Assembly (NCBI RefSeq): GCF_900232945.1
Contig: NZ_OCTU01000001.1
Span: forward strand, 737,480-760,110
Origin: Urinicoccus timonensis
GTDB lineage: Bacteria > Bacillota > Clostridia > Tissierellales > Peptoniphilaceae
Direction: 5' to 3'
DNA length: 22,631 nt
Under the pieces are notes generated by a model. The model worked only from the letters and a program-made list of their open reading frames with translations, made no database searches and was not told where the DNA came from. The position numbers were made by a program, and so were the translations under genes. Below are positions 11,501-17,675 of the stretch, piece after piece (position 1 is the first letter of the stretch; each line of letters opens with the position of its first letter).

Positions 11501-11689
11501 TTGCTGGTCTGGGGTTTTTTCTGTTTTTTCTTTTGCCTGGTTTTCTGTCTTCTTGCTACTTTCTACAAGGGTGTTTTCATTTTTTGCCCCAGTCAAAACT
11601 GCCTTGTCTTGGTTTTCAGCAAAAGAATGAAAAGGAACCGATGTAAACAAGACGAGAAGGGCCAGTATTAACGATACTTGTTTTTTCAT
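8534..11689 (-). CDS. SLH-anchored intrinsic-factor/transcobalamin-like protein: alpha/alpha-barrel plus DUF4430
   Basis: 1,051 residues. The start at 11689 is chosen because it has a perfect AGGAGG five bases upstream and opens directly into a signal peptide (1-24, MKKQVSLILA, ending SFA/EN). An in-frame ATG 14 codons earlier lacks both. Order: charged linker 25-85; helical segment 86-140; beta domain about 145-243; alpha/alpha-barrel about 255-530 with repeated helix-hairpin motifs (LNDGGWNLNNQGVSDVDITA, then YEAWGAGPNANSTAMVILAL); Ig-like about 540-620; DUF4430 about 655-747 (DTAFSILQKTG, SGWMYRVNGVFPN, AGDYVEWIY); a repeat-like beta domain about 768-843; three SLH repeats 871-1045. Barrel followed by DUF4430 is the order found in animal intrinsic factor and transcobalamin. 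The gene is second in a riboswitch-controlled operon. Corrinoid capture at the cell surface is my inference; a prenyltransferase-fold protein with another ligand is the alternative. Confidence 0.93.
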   Translation of the reverse strand: MKKQVSLILALLVLFTSVPFHSFAENQDKAVLTGAKNENTLVESSKKTENQAKEKTEKTPDQQDEKLEVSQEKIASGVQSPQEETKDVKAAREAVETLENLESKDKKKILKAVNTAKELVAKLEDGPVKADLEARILANDVVTPKKISISWTLDGNKQTRTLFVDNPTEKAKLAYQVFEDDAPVVENLKDLQADVQMANPNIKVEVTRDNDEGSNIVFFFYKVTSKDQKKVFEFKILVPVKNPNRSLDTVIKQSIEKITDYYSGSSDDWAAMSLSFLGHHDKVDQVALITAAQKIVKEKISSTDLERVTISLTALGYDVQKFPLADGRVVNIIEEIAKYEKGQYGDGLGTLNGYIFALIAYDCGQYPIPQGSTWTREKVIDYILKNQLNDGGWNLNNQGVSDVDITAMAIQALAPYYGQDKVKTAVDRALGKLSSMQTETGDHAGAYEAWGAGPNANSTAMVILALQNLGLDSHTDSRFIKNGKSVLDGLLSFKTADDYFGYTDNFQLNGKAMEQAYQALIAYRDKKNIYRFPKPTKSFASVVTPIRLELLRYPKTVYFVGEALDKSDLEGIVYFSDRTSKRVGPESIDLQGFDTETSGRKLVKAVYLGLERSFYIFVRDRELPPVPGDPLNPDQQPKNTAYVSVIVPPGPRIHPNGWTMKAKTAYQIIPGKDTAFSILQKTGLSYNYNYHKIYKGVYVNTIEGLSEFDGGPYSGWMYRVNGVFPNHSSSLHPIKAGDYVEWIYTRDLGKDIGGYVEGIEDDDGTGIKPVFVTVRNSQGGMINPSGRVKVTKTVPVTLTFKPDPGYVLTGVFIDRRNIGIVDSYTLTVDNVKDKDIITATFKKLDELTEAEKKEILEKKKLGAQESVGNKHYTDVDGHWAEKAIDYVTEKGYFYGIGNKKFGPNTHMTRGMMITILGRMDGVKDHPTNTSFKDIKASDFYAAHVEWALKNKISQGTGSGYFEPNRKISREEMAKMMDDYLTYKKVNLKKSQKADLKDQGQIAGWARESIEKMYLAGILNGTPEGNFKPKDLSTRAEVATVLYRMDTGKENK

Positions 11690-11694
11690 TTCTA

Positions 11695-11700
11695 CCTCCT
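11695..11700 (-). promoter_or_regulatory. Shine-Dalgarno site that fixes the start at 11689
   Basis: On the minus strand AGGAGG sits five bases before the ATG at 11689-11687. The longer in-frame start at 11731 has no such site and would put 14 non-hydrophobic residues in front of the signal peptide. Confidence 0.9.
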
Positions 11701-11710
11701 TACAGTGTAA

Positions 11711-11741
11711 AGGGGGCCTTAGAAAATCCAAGGCCCTTTTT
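11711..11741. other. Intercistronic stem-loop, terminator-like in plus orientation
   Basis: Seven perfect pairs (GGGCCTT 11714-11720 with AAGGCCC 11730-11736) close a nine-base loop. Read on the plus strand it is followed by five T (11737-11741), like an intrinsic terminator, but no gene points that way. In the minus-strand mRNA it is followed by CCTTTAC, a poor U-tract, and ends about 10 bases before the Shine-Dalgarno site. It may therefore stabilise a processed mRNA end or block antisense transcription. Confidence 0.6.
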
Positions 11742-11958
11742 ACTTTCTTATTTCACGACTCATTTCCTCCTAGTTGGAATGAATCTGCTACATACTTTCT
11801 ATATCAGCCTTTATCCCACCTCTTCCATGGTCCTATTCTCTCTTCTCATGTTTCCCTTGAACTGGTTTTGACTAAATTCTTCCTTATAAGAATAGATGGC
11901 CGCCATCAAATCCCTTATGGGAAAATTCTAAAGTTTCCATATCTTTTCTAGCCAATTC

Positions 11959-14900
11959 TTAGAATGCTTCTATTTTTGTAATGACTTGAGCAAATTCTGC
12001 CCGGGTAAAGGTCTTGTTTGGTGCAAAGTTCCCCTTGTCTTGTCCCTTAAAGATGCCGGCTTCTGTCATTTTTCTTACGGCTTCTTTGGCCCATGGGCTT
12101 ATTTGTTCTTGGTCTTTATAGGTTTGTCCTGGTTGCTTGCTTTTTAGTTTTCCTTGTTTTTCCAGGTATCTGGCAAGGATAGTAGCTACTTCTTCTCGTG
12201 TGATTTTTTGGTCTGGACTAAAGTGGTTTGCATCCGTGCCTTTTACAATGCCTTCTGCAATGGCCCAGTTGACATAGGCTTGGTAGTAGGATCCTTCTTG
12301 AATATCTACTTGTTTTGCCTTGGGGTACTGGCTTGGGTTGATCTTTGCCAGTCTTCCTAGGACGGTCACAAATTCTGCTCTTGTTGTGGTTTTATTGGGA
12401 GAGAAGGTTGTAGCGCTTGTCCCTTTAAAGTAGCCTTTGTTTGCAACTTCTTGGATGACTTTTTCTGCCCAGTGGCCTTGGATGTCTAGGAAGTGGTTTT
12501 GTGGTTGGGCTTGGACTTGTGGTTCTTTGTTTTCTTCTTTTACTTGGATTTTTTCTGGGGTTTTTTCAGGTTGACTTGTCCAAGCGAAGAAACCTGGGAA
12601 GCTAAGTCTTGGGCTTGGACTGGGGCTTGGCTTTTCTTTTTCTTCGTGGGGTGGATTGGGTCTGCCTGGTTCTACTGGTTTGCCTGGTTCTGCAGGTTGG
12701 CTTGCTTCTTTTGTTCCATTTTGTAGTTTGTAGTTTGCCATGGCTTCTTTTAAGTCTTGGATAGCTTGTTTGACTTCTTCTTGGTCTGCTCCTGGTTTTT
12801 GGTCTACTGTCTTTGCTTTTTCCAAGGCTTGGTCGAAAGCAGCTTTCACTTCTGGTGTGACCCAGGTCTTATCTTTGTCTACATTTTTCCCATCCGGGCT
12901 TGTTGTGTCTGCCTTCTTCATTGCTTCCGCTTGACTTAAGGCTTCTTTTAGCGGGCTCTTGTCTTCTGGAAGTTTTGCATCTCCTACAATAATCGTAAAT
13001 TCTAGAGCTTGAGCTCCTCCTGTTTGGTCATAGGGGATTCCCTTTACTTTGACAATCCCATCTTTATAGGCTGTTACCCCATGACTCGTTTTTTTAGGAA
13101 TATTGATATTTGTCGGATCATTAGTTACGCTATCCTTTATTTTTACGATTCCATCTTGATCAAAAGACCAGTAGAATCTTTTTTCAGATGCTTCTTGAGG
13201 GAGGGTTTCAATCTCAAGACTTAAATTATCTCCCTTCTTCATCCGAATAACATCTTCTTTAATACTTGCCTTCTTTAAGGGCTCTTTATAGGCAAATTCT
13301 ATTTCAACAATTTTTGAAATTTGGGGGTTGTCTTCACTGGTTACCTTAAATTTGGCTAGACCTGCTTTTTTCGGGACAATTCCATTTTTGTGAACTTCCA
13401 TAAATTCGGCAATGTCTGGTGTTAAGGCTTCCCAAGTTAGCCCTCTATTTGTAGCATTACTTGGCGTAAAAGTTTCCATATATTCATTTGCTGCAGGCCC
13501 TCTTTGGATGCCAACAAAATAATCTCCAAAAATTCCATTCCAAGCATGGATATAGGCTTTTTTCGGCACCCTGATATTAAAATCTTGAACTGCAACATGG
13601 GATGGTACTGCCGTGAAAGAAGCCTTGACCTTTTCATCTTCCTTTAAATAAATTTCATAGGTAATTGGCTCAGATGATATTTGGAAATCCCAATTTGGGG
13701 TAATTCTCTTTCCAAATTGTCCTCCTGTATTTCCTCCTTGTCCTGTTGCATCGTGGCTTAGGGCTTGATATGGGATGCTTTGGAAGTTTTGACTGCCCTT
13801 TCTTCGTCCTTGAACGACAATATGCTTGGGTGCACTTCCTTGCATTTGTATTGGATTCGTGGTAGAAACTTCCCTTCCATCTACCAATATTTTTAGTTCT
13901 TCAATATTTGAAGGTACTTGTTGGATTTTAAAGGTATAAGCTTTTCCATCTGCCATATTGATAACTTTTGCATCCATGGTTTTTGCCACTCTTGGATTAA
14001 AGCGACCATCTGTGCTAATCCAGTAGTGGGTCTTGCGAGCATATTCATCAAGTTTCATTTGCTCATTAGCTTGCCAGTCTGGATTGGAATTTTTCGCCTT
14101 TAATATGAATCGACCTTGGTCCAAGGCACTCAGTTGGAAGGTCTTATTGTCATCCATTAAGATTATTTCGCCTGAGTCTTTTTGGAAATAAACGCCATCT
14201 TTTAGCTGTTTTCCCTCTTTAAGCCCATCTGTAAACTTCTTTATACCTGTCTCTAGTTCCTGGATCATTGCATCTCCATCTGCCTTGCTAGCATCAGAAT
14301 TTTCTAATAATTTTTGGGCTTTTGTAAGAAGTTTATCCAGGGCTTCTTTATTGGCAGCAGTCGTAAATAATTGGTTGACAGGAACTTCTTGTGGGTCTTC
14401 CGCTACTTGGTAGGCTTGACTTTCCCTTTTCCCTTTTTCTAAGATGGCTTTTAATTTTGCTTGATCTACAGCATCTTTTGTTCCTGTTTGCATTGCCAAC
14501 TTAAAGCTTTCTATGGCTTTCTTTAAGGTCTCAACCATTTGGTTGACTTCTTCTTGCTTGGCATCTTCCCTTTTTTCAAGGGCTTCCCCTTGGGCAAGGA
14601 CTTGATTAAAGGCATCTAAAGTAGTTTGAGAAACAAATTTTACACCCTTTAAAAATTTAGCCGGGTCCTCGCCCACAGGTATGTTTTTCTTTGCTTCTTT
14701 AGCTTCTTGGATTGCCTCTTGCAGTTTGGCCTTATTTACAGGTACCTTTAAACCAGGTTTTTTCTGTCCTTTTAAGGTTTGAATTGCTTGGTCTAATTTT
14801 TCTATTTGCCGCTGAACATCTTCTTTGGTTGCTTGATTCTTCTCTACAAGAGCTTCTGCTTCTTTAATGGCACCTTTAAAGGCCTTACTTTCTTCTGGTG

Positions 14901-16944
14901 TAATATAGAAGTCTTTGGTCAAGACATCTTTTCCGTCTTGAGAAACGGAAAGTCTTGCCTCTTCTTTGAGCCCTTCTTTAATTTTTTCAATCAAAGGAGT
15001 CTTATCTACACTTTCTCCCCCTTCTTTAGGAATAGACCGAAAATCATAGATGAATTCCTTGTGGTCCATGCTCCAAAGAATAATTGACAGAGCTTGTTCT
15101 ACTCCCTTAAGGTCAAATCCTGTCTCGTTTTCATTTCTAGCTTCTGAAAACAACCCTCCAGGCACATCATAAGCCTTTAAAACATCCAGGAGGTTGTCTC
15201 CGGATTTTTGAAATTGTTCATCCATTAAAAGCTTAGGGTCCTTTTGGGCTAGACCCTTTAAAATGGCTCCTAGGTTCCCAATGCTCCCATCGGCCCAGTC
15301 ATTTTTAGTAAAGTCTCCATTGGCCAGTTGTTTGCCTGCTACTAATTTTATGGTTTCCTCTAGGGCCTTCTTTGCATTTTCAGCCAGTTCGCCATTTGGA
15401 TTTGTACGAACGATAGCTGCTAGGGCTCCCAGGGCATTGCCTGTATCCTCCTGCCAGTCTCCATAACTTTCCCAGAGCTTACTGGATCCATTTCTCTTGT
15501 TTAAAAGAGCTTCTATCAGTTCCTTGAGTCGTTCATCTTTCTTCGGTGTCTTGTAGTCGTCTGATGTCAGGGCATAGATGGCCGCTTCTATCTCATCAAC
15601 CCGTCGAAATTTATCCATTCGAAGACCCACGAGTTGGGCAACAAAATTTGTTTCCTTATAATTTTCTGGATCCTTTCCAAGGACCCGTAAGTTTAAAATG
15701 ACTTGGGCCAGGTCTTTTGCATCTCTGCGATTTTCATCCTGTCCTTTTTGTTGGTCTGCCAGTTGAAGAATTTTTTGCTCTGGAACTTGAATCTTATTTC
15801 GAACCATACCCGGATAGAGCATGGGAGATTGATCATCTGGTCTTTTCTTGGTCTTATCGCTACATTCTTTATACTTTCTTGCAAGCCAATCCTTGTAGGC
15901 CTCAACCCGGTTGTCCTTATCCTTGGCTTCTTGCTTATCAACTCCGCGAAAATCAAAGACTCCGCCCTTGCCTTTTACCATGCCTATATAGGAAAGCAGG
16001 GCTCGAAAACCTTGCTCTGTCGCCATCTCCTTGCCACCATCTTGTCCGATAATCCATGCAAAGCCATCCTTTATCGCATAGGCCTTTAAGCCATCAACTA
16101 AGGTCTTATTGTTTCTTACCATGTAGTCTTTGGTTAAAAGCCCTGGATCACAGGCAGCAACCCCGCCTAAAACCATTTCTAATGAGTTTGCATTTCCCGG
16201 ACTTTGTGTTAGATCTCCATTGGATAACATTTTGTTTCCTATGGCTTTGAAGGCCCTGTCCAGGCTCGTCTTAACCTCTGCTTCCCCATAATAAGGAGCC
16301 AAGGCATAAAGGGCAAAACCAGTAATGTCCCATGGAAGACTGTAGCCTTGCCATAAACCATCACTGCCTTGTGCTTGTAAAATTTTTTGCTTTAATTGTT
16401 CTGTTGCCGTGTTAAGGCTCGGTGAATTTGTATAATTATCTGATATTAAGGCATTTAAGGCAGGCCCCAGAGCATTGACATCCTTTCCAAAATCTGCACG
16501 ATTTGCCAAAAGTTCTACCAAGTTGACGCCGTAGTAGTTTTCTGGGTCATATCCCATACTCCGAATAGCTAAAATATTTTTGGTCAGGCTATTCACATCA
16601 CTGTTGGGCTTTTGTGTGTCCTCATCAAAAGCCTGTTTTTTAACCCATTGCTTTGTTCCTTCTGTGAAGGTGTTGGGCCCAAAGGTTCCCTTGATTTGTT
16701 CATATTTGGCCAGTTCTATAATGGCCCACCAGTCCTTGAGCTTGCCTTCCTTTTTTTGCTGGTCTTGGTAGATTTTAGCAATCTCATCTATCTTTGCATT
16801 AACCCATTGCTCATCGATAGATACAGTACTTTCTTTCAAGCTTTCTGTTCTTTCAGCTTCACTCTTGGCAAAGCTTGGAAAAGGCATACTGGTAGCCAGC
16901 ATGCAAATGACTAAAATCCGAACTAACCACTTCTTAAATTTCAT
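11959..16944 (-). CDS. SLH-anchored protein with two tandem alpha/alpha-barrel (intrinsic-factor alpha-domain-like) domains
   Basis: 1,661 residues, first gene below the cobalamin riboswitch, with AGGAGG five bases before the ATG. Signal peptide 1-26. Two related helical barrels occupy about 70-335 and 385-640. Both contain LGxDPENY-like and MGYDPENY motifs at the same relative place, then ALISDNY / ALTSDDY, a W-rich turn (LWQGYSLPWDITG / LWESYGDWQEDTG) and NGDLT / NGDFT, so they arose by duplication. FIVAR-like helical units follow at about 648-727, 735-815 and 825-910; beta-rich domains at 915-1120; Ig-like domains at about 1105-1220 and 1222-1320; another FIVAR at 1329-1410; a proline-rich linker; and three SLH repeats at 1484-1660. 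The barrels resemble the terpene-cyclase/prenyltransferase fold shared by the cobalamin-binding alpha domain of intrinsic factor. No DUF4430 was recognised here, unlike in the next two genes, which suggests they cooperate. Corrinoid binding is inferred from regulation and fold. Confidence 0.93.
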   Translation of the reverse strand: MKFKKWLVRILVICMLATSMPFPSFAKSEAERTESLKESTVSIDEQWVNAKIDEIAKIYQDQQKKEGKLKDWWAIIELAKYEQIKGTFGPNTFTEGTKQWVKKQAFDEDTQKPNSDVNSLTKNILAIRSMGYDPENYYGVNLVELLANRADFGKDVNALGPALNALISDNYTNSPSLNTATEQLKQKILQAQGSDGLWQGYSLPWDITGFALYALAPYYGEAEVKTSLDRAFKAIGNKMLSNGDLTQSPGNANSLEMVLGGVAACDPGLLTKDYMVRNNKTLVDGLKAYAIKDGFAWIIGQDGGKEMATEQGFRALLSYIGMVKGKGGVFDFRGVDKQEAKDKDNRVEAYKDWLARKYKECSDKTKKRPDDQSPMLYPGMVRNKIQVPEQKILQLADQQKGQDENRRDAKDLAQVILNLRVLGKDPENYKETNFVAQLVGLRMDKFRRVDEIEAAIYALTSDDYKTPKKDERLKELIEALLNKRNGSSKLWESYGDWQEDTGNALGALAAIVRTNPNGELAENAKKALEETIKLVAGKQLANGDFTKNDWADGSIGNLGAILKGLAQKDPKLLMDEQFQKSGDNLLDVLKAYDVPGGLFSEARNENETGFDLKGVEQALSIILWSMDHKEFIYDFRSIPKEGGESVDKTPLIEKIKEGLKEEARLSVSQDGKDVLTKDFYITPEESKAFKGAIKEAEALVEKNQATKEDVQRQIEKLDQAIQTLKGQKKPGLKVPVNKAKLQEAIQEAKEAKKNIPVGEDPAKFLKGVKFVSQTTLDAFNQVLAQGEALEKREDAKQEEVNQMVETLKKAIESFKLAMQTGTKDAVDQAKLKAILEKGKRESQAYQVAEDPQEVPVNQLFTTAANKEALDKLLTKAQKLLENSDASKADGDAMIQELETGIKKFTDGLKEGKQLKDGVYFQKDSGEIILMDDNKTFQLSALDQGRFILKAKNSNPDWQANEQMKLDEYARKTHYWISTDGRFNPRVAKTMDAKVINMADGKAYTFKIQQVPSNIEELKILVDGREVSTTNPIQMQGSAPKHIVVQGRRKGSQNFQSIPYQALSHDATGQGGNTGGQFGKRITPNWDFQISSEPITYEIYLKEDEKVKASFTAVPSHVAVQDFNIRVPKKAYIHAWNGIFGDYFVGIQRGPAANEYMETFTPSNATNRGLTWEALTPDIAEFMEVHKNGIVPKKAGLAKFKVTSEDNPQISKIVEIEFAYKEPLKKASIKEDVIRMKKGDNLSLEIETLPQEASEKRFYWSFDQDGIVKIKDSVTNDPTNINIPKKTSHGVTAYKDGIVKVKGIPYDQTGGAQALEFTIIVGDAKLPEDKSPLKEALSQAEAMKKADTTSPDGKNVDKDKTWVTPEVKAAFDQALEKAKTVDQKPGADQEEVKQAIQDLKEAMANYKLQNGTKEASQPAEPGKPVEPGRPNPPHEEKEKPSPSPSPRLSFPGFFAWTSQPEKTPEKIQVKEENKEPQVQAQPQNHFLDIQGHWAEKVIQEVANKGYFKGTSATTFSPNKTTTRAEFVTVLGRLAKINPSQYPKAKQVDIQEGSYYQAYVNWAIAEGIVKGTDANHFSPDQKITREEVATILARYLEKQGKLKSKQPGQTYKDQEQISPWAKEAVRKMTEAGIFKGQDKGNFAPNKTFTRAEFAQVITKIEAF
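12032..12127 (-). repeat. SLH-coding segment nearly identical to 22497-22592
   Basis: These 96 bases encode part of the last SLH repeat (YKDQEQISPWAKEAVRK and onward). They differ from 22497-22592, in the surface gene at the right edge, at only two positions that I could see. This is much closer than the rest of the two SLH regions and suggests recent duplication or conversion of the anchor. Confidence 0.85.
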
Positions 16945-16949
16945 CTGTG

Positions 16950-16955
16950 CCTCCT
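16950..16955 (-). promoter_or_regulatory. Shine-Dalgarno site of the first riboswitch-controlled gene
   Basis: AGGAGG on the minus strand lies five bases before the ATG at 16944. It is about 70 bases downstream of the riboswitch terminator and free of it, which favours transcriptional over translational control. Confidence 0.88.
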
Positions 16956-17024
16956 AGTAATTGATTTTAAAATGCAAACATCTTCCTTACATATCCACCC
17001 TGCTGATCTTCTTTTGAAGGCAAT

Positions 17025-17052
17025 AAAAAAGACATCAGCTTTCGCTAATGCC
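17025..17052 (-). terminator. Rho-independent terminator of the cobalamin riboswitch
   Basis: On the minus strand GGCATTAGC (17052-17044) pairs with GCTGATGTC (17039-17031) across a GAAA loop. All nine positions pair, two of them as G-U, and six U (17030-17025) follow. It lies about 55 bases after the riboswitch core and about 80 bases before the first gene, the usual place for an expression-platform terminator. Confidence 0.92.
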
Positions 17053-17107
17053 CGAATTTGCACTATTTTCCTATCACCTTTCTCTCTTGGTACCTCGCCA
17101 TAAAGAA

Positions 17108-17268
17108 GCTCCTATGCGCATGTCTTCTGACTCATGAATCTTCATCTATCCTGTCTTCCCATGAACTTTCACAGTGACTTCTTAGGATAAACTCATCATT
17201 TACAGCGGCGGGTCCGTCTTGGATTTTCACCAAGTTCCATCTTAGCTTACAATTTGTAAGAACACAAT
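17108..17268 (-). ncRNA. Cobalamin (B12) riboswitch
   Basis: Read on the minus strand, the conserved elements appear in order: GGAA (17238-17235), GGTGAAAATCC (17231-17221), ACGGACCCGCCGCTGTAA (17217-17200), GTCACTG as a variant of the GCCACTG box (17178-17172), GGGAAG (17160-17155) and GTCAGAAGACATGC (17131-17118), which corresponds to the B12-box AGCCAGAAGACCTGCC element. This order and spacing are diagnostic of the adenosylcobalamin-class aptamer. The 5' edge includes the perfect palindrome CTTACAAATTGTAAG (17260-17246), perhaps a peripheral stem. The aptamer lies between a good promoter and an intrinsic terminator, so B12 should switch transcription of the three surface-protein genes off. 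The outer ends are estimates. Confidence 0.95.
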
Positions 17269-17297
17269 AGGGTTAAATATTTAGTTTATATAACTTT

Positions 17298-17326
17298 ATT
17301 ATATCTTCAATTTTTTTAAATTGCAA
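17298..17326 (-). promoter_or_regulatory. Sigma-A-type promoter of the riboswitch operon
   Basis: The minus strand carries TTGCAA (17326-17321), a 17-base spacer and a perfect TATAAT (17303-17298). Transcription would start near 17291, about 25 bases before the aptamer. The surrounding DNA is very AT-rich. Confidence 0.85.
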
Positions 17327-17610
17327 ATACTTTCTGTTGCCTGTTCCTTCTAAGGTTTTCCAAACTTATTTTAATTTTTTAGACAGTGTTAGTTCCCCGA
17401 ATTTTTCATAGCTTATTTATAAGAGGTAAAGTTTAAATCTTTTCATTCTGACATATTAAATTTAATTCTTTCTTAGTATCATCAGTTGTTAAGTTTACTC
17501 TCTAGTAATTTATGCTTGCTGAATTTATCAAAACCAAGACTACTATAAAATCACTATTCATTGCCCCGATAAAAATGTAATATCCAGTTTGCTCCATTTT
17601 TTTGCACTAA
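17327..17610. other. AT-rich spacer between two transcription units, nothing recognised
   Basis: This lies between the terminator of the upstream gene and the promoter of the riboswitch operon. It has only very short reading frames without ribosome sites, no RNA-gene signature and no repeats that I can see. A 31-codon minus-strand frame starting near 17597 has no Shine-Dalgarno site. Confidence 0.6.
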
Positions 17611-17642
17611 AATAGTGTTGGCATTTTATCGCCAACACTATT
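17611..17642 (-). terminator. Intrinsic terminator of the G5/SLH surface gene
   Basis: A perfect 12-bp stem (AATAGTGTTGGC with GCCAACACTATT) closes an eight-base loop, 33 bases after the stop codon at 17676. In the minus-strand RNA it is followed by the short U-rich TTAGTGC, so termination is probable though the U-tract is modest. It separates this gene from the riboswitch unit. Confidence 0.82.
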
Positions 17643-17675
17643 AAATCCCTATTCCTAGGAAACCTTCTTTTAAAT

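Larger units (their letters stand above)
11690..11958 (-). other. Spacer between two operon genes, no gene seen
   Basis: This is 269 bases of leader between the barrel-tandem gene and the barrel-DUF4430 gene. I see no riboswitch consensus and no minus-strand terminator with a U-run, so read-through from the upstream promoter is likely. A weak internal promoter is possible: TATAAG with TTGATG about 15 bases upstream, near the palindrome GATGGCGGCCATC. Both promoter elements are poor matches. The strong hairpin next to the ribosome site is listed separately. Confidence 0.5.

Noticed and set aside
11690..11731. Longer start for the barrel-DUF4430 gene at 11731
   Set aside because: It lacks a Shine-Dalgarno site, overlaps the intercistronic hairpin, and would bury the signal peptide behind 14 polar residues.
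11740..11771. Seven-codon leader peptide (MSREIRK) after a second AGGAGG at 11766-11771
   Set aside because: The spacing between AGGAGG and ATG is only two bases and the peptide shows no regulatory codon run. Probably chance.
11690..11958. Second cobalamin riboswitch before the barrel-DUF4430 gene
   Set aside because: None of the ordered aptamer boxes (CCCGCCGCTGT, CCACTG, GGGAAG, CAGAAGAC) is present.
15703..16089. Plus-strand open frame of 128 codons
   Set aside because: It lies wholly antisense to the barrel domains of the 1661-aa gene, has no ribosome site, and its translation is low-complexity hydrophobic sequence typical of antisense frames.
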